Assembly: GCA_034112085.1 (NCBI GenBank)
Contig: JAWUWD010000117.1
Location: 1 to 12,615, forward strand
Length of the DNA: 12,615 nucleotides
Source of the DNA: JAWUWD01 sp034112085
GTDB taxonomy: Bacteria; Bacteroidota; Bacteroidia; Cytophagales; Cyclobacteriaceae
Reading direction: 5' to 3'
Shown: one piece after another, positions 1 to 5,467 of the stretch
How the letters are laid out: every line of letters begins with the position of its first letter
Numbering within the stretch: position 1 is the first letter of the stretch
Notes under the pieces: model-generated
What the model was told of the DNA's origin: nothing
What the model saw: only the letters and a program-made list of their open reading frames with translations
The model's database searches: none
Made by a program: the position numbers and the translations under genes

Positions 1-1
1 A

Positions 2-1972
2 GGAACTCCCGGCATACAAAATTCAGTGTTTGACAATACTCCAGACTTAGAAGGACCGCTGCTATTATCAGCGGTTTCACTATCCACAGATTCGTTGAAA
101 GTGACGTTTGATGAACGGCTGGATACTACGAATTTCGCAACAGCAATTTTCACCTTCGACCCAGTGGTAGGAATTGAAACGATCTATTTAGAAGCTGATC
201 TGAAGACTGCGATTGTTGTATTCTCTGAATTGTTACAAACCTCCCTAAACTATACAGTCTCAGTAACTGCCTTGAGCGATTGTAGTGGGAATGATATTGG
301 GAATGATCAGTTGACCACCTTTTTACTCACAAGTACTGCGATAAGTAATGATATCGTTATCAATGAAATCATGGCTGATCCAACACCAGTAGTTGGATTG
401 CCCGAGGGTGAGTATGTAGAGATATATAATAGGTCTGATAAATACATTGACGTGATCAACTATACCATAGATGGTGAGACTATTACTGATGAGAACAAAA
501 TAATGGCGCCAAACGAATATTTTATTCTTTGCAATAATGGTGATGAGGTTTTATTTGATGTTACAGCGGAGGTTATTGGTATTGCTTCTTGGAACTCCTT
601 GACAAATACAGGAGAATCAATTTCCTTGGTTAATGCAGATTCAAGTGTGATAGATCAGGTAAATTATAAAAGCACATGGCACAATAGTATAGATAAATCG
701 GATGGTGGTTGGTCACTAGAGTTGATTGATTCTGAGAATTTTTGTGGAGAAGAGAGCAATTGGTCAGCTAGTATTGATGACAGCGGGGGTACGCCCGGCA
801 AAATCAACTCTATCAATGGAAACAAACCCGACCTAATTGGACCAATTTTGCTTTCAGCCATTGCCATCACTGAAGACTCATTAGTTTTAAAGTTTAACGA
901 AAGACTAGACGCATCGACTTTTCCCGCAACAAGTTACACTTTTGAGCCAAATTTGGCTGTAGATCATGTAGTATTAGGAAATGACTTTAGGGAAGTCTTT
1001 ATTGTTTTTTCAAGTCCAATAGAGGCTTCTTTAGAGCATGTAGTTATTGTTGATTTGTTGAAGGATTGTAATGGAAATCTCATTGGTGATAACAACTCAA
1101 AGATATTTGTACTTTCTGAAGCTGCCGAACAAGGAGATCTCCTAGTCAACGAGTTATTATACAACCCGATTACTTCAGGTGGCGACTTTGTTGAAATTTA
1201 TAATTACTCAGAGAAGTACATTAATTTGAAAGGGTGGATGATAGCCAATGGCAATGAGGACTTGCCAGAAAATTTCAAAGTGATTACTCAAGATAATCTA
1301 TTAATTGCTCCTCGGGAATATTTGGTGTTTAGTCAGGATCCGTTGGCAGTTGCGGCAGATTATCCTCGAGGAATCGTAGAAAGTTTAGTGGCTGTATCAA
1401 GCTTACCATCATTTCCGAATGATGAACAAGGTGTTGTGATTTTAAGTCCATCGTCAAAAGTTGTTGACTTTTTCAATTACAATGATAAGATGCAACATGC
1501 GTTATTAGATAGCGATAAAGGGGTTTCATTAGAGCGGATATCATTTGGAAGTCAGACCAGCGATCTCAACAACTGGCATTCAGCTGCAAAAAGTGAAGGA
1601 TTTGCAACTCCTGGATATGTAAATTCTCAATCGCGTCAAATATCCACAAATAATTCTGACAACATCTTTATATCACCACAAGTGTTTTTACCAAATCAAT
1701 CTGGGCAAGATGATTTTACTACGATCAATTATTCATTCGATGATCCGGGATTTGTAGGGACAGTGTCTATTGTTGATATGAGTGGTAGGATCGTAAGTAA
1801 GATTACACAAAATGAGTTGCTTGCATTAGAGGGATTTTTTCAGTGGGATGGAACGATGGACAACGGAAGGAAGGCAAGGTCAGGAGGATACATTGTACTA
1901 TTCGAAGTGTTTGATTTGTCAGGAAATCAAATAAAGTACAAAAAAAGAGTTGTGATAGCTCCCGAATTGTAA
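2..1972 (+). CDS. Lamin-tail-domain surface protein, C-terminal part (5' end outside window)
   Basis: The reading frame is open to the left edge, so the GTG at 26 is not a start and the N-terminus is missing. Counting the codon at 26 as residue 1, the order is: Ig-like domain (about 7-103), lamin-tail domain (about 107-258), second Ig-like domain (268-364), second lamin-tail domain (371-531) and a C-terminal FlgD-like beta domain (548-645). That last domain carries FQWDGTMDNG and SGGYIVLFEVFD and ends in basic KYKKRVVIAPEL. Each lamin-tail domain opens with a (V/L)NE(I/L) motif followed by VEIYN and closes with a TPG motif. GTPG also occurs at the very left edge, implying a further lamin-tail module upstream. 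Ig plus lamin-tail arrays in Bacteroidota are usually exported, and this C-terminus resembles type IX secretion or gliding-associated sorting domains. The ligand is unknown. The architecture is well supported; the secretion route is inferred. Confidence 0.85.
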   Translation, partial: GTPGIQNSVFDNTPDLEGPLLLSAVSLSTDSLKVTFDERLDTTNFATAIFTFDPVVGIETIYLEADLKTAIVVFSELLQTSLNYTVSVTALSDCSGNDIGNDQLTTFLLTSTAISNDIVINEIMADPTPVVGLPEGEYVEIYNRSDKYIDVINYTIDGETITDENKIMAPNEYFILCNNGDEVLFDVTAEVIGIASWNSLTNTGESISLVNADSSVIDQVNYKSTWHNSIDKSDGGWSLELIDSENFCGEESNWSASIDDSGGTPGKINSINGNKPDLIGPILLSAIAITEDSLVLKFNERLDASTFPATSYTFEPNLAVDHVVLGNDFREVFIVFSSPIEASLEHVVIVDLLKDCNGNLIGDNNSKIFVLSEAAEQGDLLVNELLYNPITSGGDFVEIYNYSEKYINLKGWMIANGNEDLPENFKVITQDNLLIAPREYLVFSQDPLAVAADYPRGIVESLVAVSSLPSFPNDEQGVVILSPSSKVVDFFNYNDKMQHALLDSDKGVSLERISFGSQTSDLNNWHSAAKSEGFATPGYVNSQSRQISTNNSDNIFISPQVFLPNQSGQDDFTTINYSFDDPGFVGTVSIVDMSGRIVSKITQNELLALEGFFQWDGTMDNGRKARSGGYIVLFEVFDLSGNQIKYKKRVVIAPEL

Positions 1973-2029
1973 CAATAATCCAGAAAATCTGTTAAATTTA
2001 GGGAGGCTTTAACTTATAACCCCTGTGCT

Positions 2030-2191
2030 ATGAATTGTGTTATCAATACGCTGATCAACGATCAACTAAAAAAAGAACGTAGAATCGATGTTTTAAAAAG
2101 ATATCTACGAATGCGATATCATATCAAAATAGATGAACTCGCACTGAAAAAAAGGGCGAATGAAGCTGCAAGAGAACTTTCGCTAGCTTAG
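2030..2191 (+). CDS. Possible small basic protein, 53 aa, unknown function
   Basis: ATG at 2030 opens a 53-codon frame ending in TAG at 2189-2191. The product begins MNCVINTLINDQLKKERRI and is rich in Lys, Arg, Glu and Leu (for example VLKRYLRMRYHIKIDELALK), with no membrane segment. It is predicted by eye to be mostly amphipathic helix. It fills an otherwise empty gap between the lamin-tail gene and the dksA-like gene. A weak -7-like TAAATTTA lies at 1993-2000, with TTG at 1967-1969 as a poor -33 match. No Shine-Dalgarno motif is placed correctly: the GGGAGG at 2001 is over 20 bases away. I do not recognise the family. The non-random composition favours a real gene, but chance is possible. 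Confidence 0.4.
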   Translation: MNCVINTLINDQLKKERRIDVLKRYLRMRYHIKIDELALKKRANEAARELSLA

Positions 2192-2301
2192 AAGCTTTAT
2201 AGTTTATTGTAAAGTAATTAATCATCAAATGCCACTTTTAGTCCATAATGTGTGTGACCTCTCCTTGACACTTTGGCAGTAGAAATACACAGCATAAAAT
2301 T

Positions 2302-2330
2302 TTTTTTTAACGATAGTCGGTTTATTTTTG
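2302..2330 (+). promoter_or_regulatory. Candidate Bacteroidota promoter of the dksA-like gene
   Basis: TATTTTTG at 2323-2330 is an exact match to the Bacteroidota -7 box TAnnTTTG. A T-rich run at 2301-2308 stands where the -33 TTTG is expected, but without the G. Transcription would start near 2337, giving a leader of about 20 nt before the ATG at 2359. The position and -7 match are good; the -33 box is weak. Confidence 0.5.
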
Positions 2331-2358
2331 GGACATTATTCAAACTAAACCTAAAGAT

Positions 2359-2745
2359 ATGAGTGCTGAAGGTAAAACGAGATATTCAGATCAAGAATTA
2401 AAAGAGTTCGAAGAACTCATTTTAGACAAGTTGGAGAAAGCGAAGGGTGAATTGAATACCTTAAAAAGCAGTCTCAACAGAAGTAATAGCTCTGGCACAG
2501 AGAGTACCGCTAGTAGTGCTAAAGTCTTGGAAGATGGAGCCGACACGGCTGAAAAAGAATCAATAAGTCAACTTGCAGCTCGCCAGCAAAAATTCACGAC
2601 TAACTTAGAAAATGCACTGGTGAGAATCAAAAATGGCACTTATGGCATCTGTAAGGATACAGGTAAGCTAATCTCCAAAGAGCGTTTGAAAGCAGTACCG
2701 CATACTACACAGTCTATCGAGGCGAAGCTCAAGCAGCAGTCATAA
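2359..2745 (+). CDS. DksA/TraR-like transcription regulator
   Basis: A 128-residue protein of the DksA/TraR family, which binds in the secondary channel of RNA polymerase and, in better studied members, works with ppGpp to adjust promoter output. Residues 10-92 form a probable coiled-coil hairpin. Its tip carries D59-G-A-D62-T-A64, matching the DxxDxA tip motif needed for DksA activity. The C-terminal globular part (GTYGICKDTGKLISKERLKA, 93-112, then VPHTTQSIEAK) has the fold signature but keeps only one of the four zinc cysteines, Cys98. This is the usual Bacteroidota variant, so the domain probably folds without zinc. The ATG at 2359 is preceded by a good -7 box. Its stop lies one base before the presumed scpB start, suggesting co-transcription and translational coupling. 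Confidence 0.88.
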   Translation: MSAEGKTRYSDQELKEFEELILDKLEKAKGELNTLKSSLNRSNSSGTESTASSAKVLEDGADTAEKESISQLAARQQKFTTNLENALVRIKNGTYGICKDTGKLISKERLKAVPHTTQSIEAKLKQQS

Positions 2746-2746
2746 C

Positions 2747-3316
2747 CTGGACTTTCTTAAAAATCATATTGAGGCATTAATCTTCTGTTCTAGCTCGCCC
2801 ATCAAGCTGAAGGAGATCAAAACGTGCCTAAATGAAATGTTCGAAGCGGATATTCCAGAAAATGATATTTTGCAGTCAATCGAAGAACTCACCATAAGAT
2901 TTCAATCAGAGGAACACGCCATTGAAGTCAACCATGTAGGCGGAGGGTATCAGTTTCTTACTAAGCCTGCCTATCAGGCTAGCATTGGGATTTTGCTCAA
3001 ACAACAATCAAAAAAGAGGCTCTCTAACTCAGCAATGGAGACGCTTTCTATCATTGCTTACAAGCAACCTGTCACCAAAGGAGAAATGGAACAAGTCCGG
3101 GGGGTGAACTGTGACTACTCTGTTCAAAAACTTTTGGAAAAAGGATTGATAGAGATCAAAGGCAAGTCTGAAAACATTGGTAGACCAATACTTTATGGCA
3201 CTTCCGATCAATTTATGGAATACTTTGGCATCAACCACATCAATGAACTTCCAACACTTAAGGACTTTAGTACAGAAGAGAACGCTATTGGAGAGCAAGA
3301 TCCGACTGATCAGTAA
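2747..3316 (+). CDS. scpB: Segregation and condensation protein ScpB, apparent CTG start
   Basis: ScpB is the winged-helix subunit of the SMC-ScpA-ScpB complex that compacts and segregates the chromosome. From CTG at 2747 the product is 189 residues. The N-terminal winged helix starts LDFLKNHIEALIFCSSSPIK, exactly where ScpB proteins begin. The second winged helix includes METLSIIAYKQPVTKGEMEQ and QKLLEKGLIEIKGKSENIGR, followed by PILYGTSDQFMEYFGI. The frame is open back to 2690 but contains no ATG, GTG or TTG before ATG 2837. Starting at 2837 would delete the first 30 conserved residues. The CTG follows the dksA-like TAA (2743-2745) by one base, so coupled reinitiation is plausible. Alternatives are a sequencing error, since ATG to CTG is one change, or a truncated protein from 2837. 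The family call is very sure; the start is inferred. Confidence 0.9.
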   Translation: MDFLKNHIEALIFCSSSPIKLKEIKTCLNEMFEADIPENDILQSIEELTIRFQSEEHAIEVNHVGGGYQFLTKPAYQASIGILLKQQSKKRLSNSAMETLSIIAYKQPVTKGEMEQVRGVNCDYSVQKLLEKGLIEIKGKSENIGRPILYGTSDQFMEYFGINHINELPTLKDFSTEENAIGEQDPTDQ

Positions 3317-3335
3317 TTGATCTTCTTTCTTTTCT
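3308..3335 (+). terminator. Weak candidate terminator at the end of scpB
   Basis: GATCAG (3308-3313) can pair with TTGATC (3317-3322) around a three-base loop. The hairpin overlaps the scpB stop codon and is followed by a T/C-rich stretch, TTCTTTCTTTTCTTT. The stem is short and AT-rich with a G-U pair, so this is only suggestive. Confidence 0.25.
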
Positions 3336-3407
3336 TTATAACTCAATTTTAAATTGATCAAATTCGAATTCAAAAAAGCTAAGTCTTTTGAATTACTAAA
3401 ATTAATT

Positions 3408-3446
3408 TCAATCTAAGTGTTATAATCTCGGGCTTCAACCACTAAT
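3408..3446 (+). repeat. Promoter-like direct repeat, copy 1 (before broken small ORF)
   Basis: The block TCAATC-(3)-GTGT-(2)-TAATCTC, followed by a GGCTTCAACCACTAAT tail, is matched at 3652-3691. In the 24-bp core (3423-3446 against 3668-3691) 21 positions are identical, and the outer boxes TCAATC and GTGT are also shared. This copy ends 13 bases before the ATG at 3460. A shared promoter plus 5' leader, possibly read by the ECF sigma factor encoded downstream, is the simplest explanation (inference). Confidence 0.75.
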
Positions 3447-3459
3447 CAGTAAAACAATT

Positions 3460-3603
3460 ATGGAAAAGTCTTTAACAGGTAATTCAAAGGTCAATAGATA
3501 TTTTTGACCTATAGTCTTATTGAGCATCGTACTCGTATTATATTTATCAATACCAATACGTTTTCAACCAATTCAAACAGGAGAGTTTCACATATTTGTA
3601 TGA
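3460..3603 (+). pseudogene. Small single-helix membrane ORF interrupted by in-frame TGA
   Basis: ATG at 3460 gives a 15-residue peptide, MEKSLTGNSKVNRYF, ending at TGA 3505-3507. The same frame then stays open to TGA 3601-3603 and encodes a hydrophobic segment, PIVLLSIVLVLYLSIPIRF, followed by a polar tail, QPIQTGEFHIFV. Reading the first TGA as Trp (TGG) would give a 47-residue protein with one membrane helix. A promoter-like repeat lies just upstream and a terminator-like hairpin immediately follows the second stop, so the unit looks like a transcription unit of its own. It could be a decayed gene, a leader peptide acting in attenuation, or a downstream TTG (3520) start giving a 27-residue membrane peptide. 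The protein family is not recognised. Confidence 0.4.
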
Positions 3604-3604
3604 T

Positions 3605-3629
3605 AAGCGGAGCACCGTTTTTTTTGTTT
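3605..3629 (+). terminator. Candidate intrinsic terminator before the sigma gene
   Basis: AAGCGG (3605-3610) pairs with CCGTTT (3615-3620), with one G-U pair, around the loop AGCA. The T run continues to about 3625. It sits directly after the second TGA of the broken small ORF and about 50 bases before the second copy of the promoter-like repeat. It would separate that small unit from the sigma operon or act as an attenuator. Confidence 0.5.
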
Positions 3630-3651
3630 CTACAAAAATGATTAAAAAAAA

Positions 3652-3691
3652 TCAATCGGCTGTGTAATAATCTCTGACTTCAGCCACTAAT
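3652..3691 (+). repeat. Promoter-like direct repeat, copy 2 (before the ECF sigma gene)
   Basis: Second copy of the element at 3408-3446: TCAATC-(4)-GTGT-(2)-TAATCTC, followed by a TGACTTCAGCCACTAAT tail, three mismatches in the 24-bp core. It ends at the ATG at 3690 and 14 bases before the TTG used by the sigma frame. Neither copy has the housekeeping TAnnTTTG box, which suggests an alternative sigma factor. Autoregulation by the adjacent ECF sigma factor is the natural hypothesis. Confidence 0.75.
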
Positions 3692-3705
3692 GAATATAAA
3701 AAAGA

Positions 3706-4197
3706 TTGAGTAGCGATTTTTATACAGCATCCATTTTACCCTTTGCAGGAATCATTATTAAGATGTGCCGGGCTTATACTGACACCCAAGAAGATTTTGA
3801 AGATTATTATCAAGAGGTCTGTTTACAAATTTGGCGAACTAAAGACAATTTTAAGGAGGAATCTAAATGGAGTACTTGGATCTATAGATTGTCACTGAAC
3901 GTTTGCATGACCTTATTAAAGAAAAGAAAGAAAAGCAAAGTGTCATTCACCTCTGATAATTTGCCAGATGAAGTAGTTGAAGACAGTAAAGCATTTGCTG
4001 ACGAGCCTCTCAACTATTTGTTCAATGCGATAAGGCAATTGTCTGAAGTAGATAGAGCTGTGATATTGCTATATCTCGAGGAAAAGACTTATCAAGAAAT
4101 TGCGGATATTATAGGGACTAATCCAAATAATATAGGCGTGCGCATAACGAGAATAAAGGAAAGATTAAAAAAAGAGCTAGATGGAAAAGTCAATTGA
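3706..4197 (+). CDS. ECF-type sigma-70 family RNA polymerase sigma factor
   Basis: A 163-residue two-domain sigma factor. Region 2 spans about 8-75 and includes CRAYTDTQEDFEDYYQEVCL and FKEESKWSTWIYRLSLNVCM, typical of core binding and -10 recognition. Region 4 spans about 105-158, with the helix-turn-helix EEKTYQEIADIIGTNP and NNIGVRITRIKERLKKEL. A basic linker follows region 2. The frame starts at TTG 3706; in-frame TAA at 3697 blocks anything further upstream, and the next ATG (3763) would remove the conserved ILPFAGIII segment. An ATG at 3690 is out of frame, but deleting one A of the A6 run would give MNIKRLSSDFYTAS. The gene overlaps the next one by 17 bases, the usual sign of a sigma factor coupled to its regulator. 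The function is secure; the regulon is unknown. Confidence 0.92.
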   Translation: MSSDFYTASILPFAGIIIKMCRAYTDTQEDFEDYYQEVCLQIWRTKDNFKEESKWSTWIYRLSLNVCMTLLKKRKKSKVSFTSDNLPDEVVEDSKAFADEPLNYLFNAIRQLSEVDRAVILLYLEEKTYQEIADIIGTNPNNIGVRITRIKERLKKELDGKVN

Positions 4198-4864
4198 AAC
4201 AATATGGGAACAGGGCTTTTTGAAAGATGATGTTTTAGTCGCTCCTAAATTGAATGACCTATATAATAAAAAGTCCCAGCATATAGTCGATAAATTCAAG
4301 CGCATGTATGAGATAAACATCATTGCAATCGTTGTCTTTGCGTTATTGATATTGCCCTTCTCCTATTTTACGGGTATACCCTATATGGGGATTCCAATGT
4401 TTTTCCTATTCATAGCTGTAGTGTTGGTTAACAGAAAGCTCAAAAAGAAGCTTGATAAAATAGACAATACAAAAAACAGTTATCAGTATTTGAGTTCGTT
4501 TGATCAATGGATAAAGGAACTCGTGTCACTCAACACAAAACTCTCTAGATATCTTTATCCATATGTTTTTCTATCAATGTTCTTAGGGTTTTGGTTTGGA
4601 AGCTTTGGAGAGAATATTCCAGGACAGGATTTAGTTGAATTTCTTCAAAACAAATACCCAGACATGTTCATGTTATTTGGACTGCCTTTATTAGGCATAA
4701 TCGCTGTGATATTAGCATTGGGTTTATTGGCCCTATTTGGAGGCCGTATTGGACAATGGGACTTGAACTTAGTGTATGGGAGAATTATTAAAAAACTTGA
4801 TATAATGATGAGAGATATGGAAGAGCTGAGAGGCGAATCAGGTATTGATATAACAAATAGATAA
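4181..4864 (+). CDS. Four-helix membrane protein, probable anti-sigma partner
   Basis: A 227-residue protein starting inside the 3' end of the sigma gene (17-base overlap), so translation is coupled. The N-terminal cytoplasmic segment (1-44, SIETIWEQGFLKDDVLVAPK) precedes four predicted membrane helices at about 45-63, 68-84, 124-142 and 163-187. A charged loop (86-122) separates the two helix pairs, and a cytoplasmic tail (188-227) ends the protein. No zinc-binding anti-sigma motif, FecR domain or known enzyme domain is visible. By position and topology it is likely the membrane regulator that holds the sigma factor inactive, but that is inference. Related sigma plus membrane-protein pairs appear to be common in Bacteroidota. 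Confidence 0.7.
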   Translation: MEKSIETIWEQGFLKDDVLVAPKLNDLYNKKSQHIVDKFKRMYEINIIAIVVFALLILPFSYFTGIPYMGIPMFFLFIAVVLVNRKLKKKLDKIDNTKNSYQYLSSFDQWIKELVSLNTKLSRYLYPYVFLSMFLGFWFGSFGENIPGQDLVEFLQNKYPDMFMLFGLPLLGIIAVILALGLLALFGGRIGQWDLNLVYGRIIKKLDIMMRDMEELRGESGIDITNR

Positions 4865-4875
4865 AGATCAGAAAT

Positions 4876-5352
4876 ATGAAATTAGAAACGGCAATTGAAA
4901 TTTTCAATAAACTCGAGTCCAGAAGTGACAGCAAGAGAGAAAAAAAAGTTTATAACACTTATATAGCGATTCTGTCCGATTTGAAGGCACGAAACTTAAC
5001 TTCAGAGGAAGTTGATAAAATAGAAAAAAAGTTAGATGGATTTGATCTGGACCAGAGTTACCAACAGAAGCTTAGATATTTTAAGAAGAATCTAGAACTC
5101 TTCAAGAGCTACTTGAAAGATGCATTTTCGTTAACTCCAGAGGGATATTATAAGGGAATAGGAATAGCTATTGGAATGATGTTTGGTCTAATCTTTGGTA
5201 CCAGCTTGGGCACGGCCTTTGGCTTGTCCTCTGGCGTCTCAAGTGGCTTGGGGTTAGGGATGATGGCGGGAATGATCATTGGGATGATGATAGGCCAGGC
5301 AAAAGATGCAGAGGCCGTAAAAGAAGGGCGGGTTTATAGCGTCAGTCTATAG
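4876..5352 (+). CDS. Small membrane protein with glycine-rich helices, sigma cassette
   Basis: A 158-residue protein 11 bases after the previous stop, third gene of the sigma operon. Residues 1-88 are charged and helical (LESRSDSKREKKVYNTYIAI, EEVDKIEKKLDG), probably cytoplasmic. Residues 93-141 form two membrane helices packed with small residues, such as GIGIAIGMMFGLIFGTSLG and GLGLGMMAGMIIGMMIG; the GxxxG spacing suggests tight helix packing or oligomers. A short polar tail follows. The last codons lie in a 13-bp tandem duplication (5335-5359) that supplies the TAG stop. Without it the frame would run six further residues to TAA. No enzymatic motif is seen. A role in sensing or signalling with the sigma factor is inferred from position only. 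Confidence 0.7.
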   Translation: MKLETAIEIFNKLESRSDSKREKKVYNTYIAILSDLKARNLTSEEVDKIEKKLDGFDLDQSYQQKLRYFKKNLELFKSYLKDAFSLTPEGYYKGIGIAIGMMFGLIFGTSLGTAFGLSSGVSSGLGLGMMAGMIIGMMIGQAKDAEAVKEGRVYSVSL

Positions 5353-5359
5353 CGTCAGT
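5335..5359 (+). repeat. 13-bp period tandem duplication over a stop codon
   Basis: TATAGCGTCAGT occurs at 5335-5346 and again at 5348-5359, separated by one C. The second copy contains the TAG stop of the preceding membrane protein. Confidence 0.85.
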
Positions 5360-5425
5360 AAAAATCTCTTTCTAAAGTAAATGTTGTTTTTGGTTTAGTT
5401 CTCAAACAAGTCCATATATATAATC

Positions 5426-5433
5426 TATCTTTG
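5426..5433 (+). promoter_or_regulatory. -7 box of the rluB-like gene
   Basis: TATCTTTG exactly matches TAnnTTTG. Transcription would begin near 5440, giving a leader of about 28 nt. No good TTTG is found 19-21 bases upstream, so the -33 element is weak. The rluB-like gene therefore probably has its own promoter, separate from the sigma cassette. Confidence 0.55.
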
Positions 5434-5447
5434 CATTTCACTTAACC

Positions 5448-5461
5448 CTGTAGCGATACAG
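5448..5461 (+). promoter_or_regulatory. GNRA-tetraloop hairpin in the rluB-like leader
   Basis: CTGTA (5448-5452) pairs perfectly with TACAG (5457-5461) around the tetraloop GCGA. It ends six bases before the ATG at 5468, where it could affect ribosome access. RluB-family enzymes act on 23S rRNA helix 93, which is itself a hairpin with a GNRA-type loop, so mimicry is conceivable but unproven. Confidence 0.35.
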
Positions 5462-5467
5462 CACAAC

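Noticed and set aside
26..28. GTG as a start of the lamin-tail protein
   Set aside because: The frame continues to the window edge and the codons before it match the internal module junction (GTPG), so the gene is cut by the window.
2265..2300. TTGACA with a downstream AT-rich block as a classical sigma-70 promoter
   Set aside because: No -10 box at the required 16-18 base spacing, and the exact TAnnTTTG box at 2323 is better placed for the dksA-like gene.
3504..3642. Minus-one frame continuing past the TGA at 3505
   Set aside because: It is open for about 45 codons, but the product is polar and Asn/Arg-rich without a recognisable pattern, while the original frame encodes a clear membrane helix.
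3408..3691. The duplicated element as a CRISPR or insertion-sequence end
   Set aside because: Only two copies, direct orientation, no transposase and no regular spacing; promoter duplication fits better.
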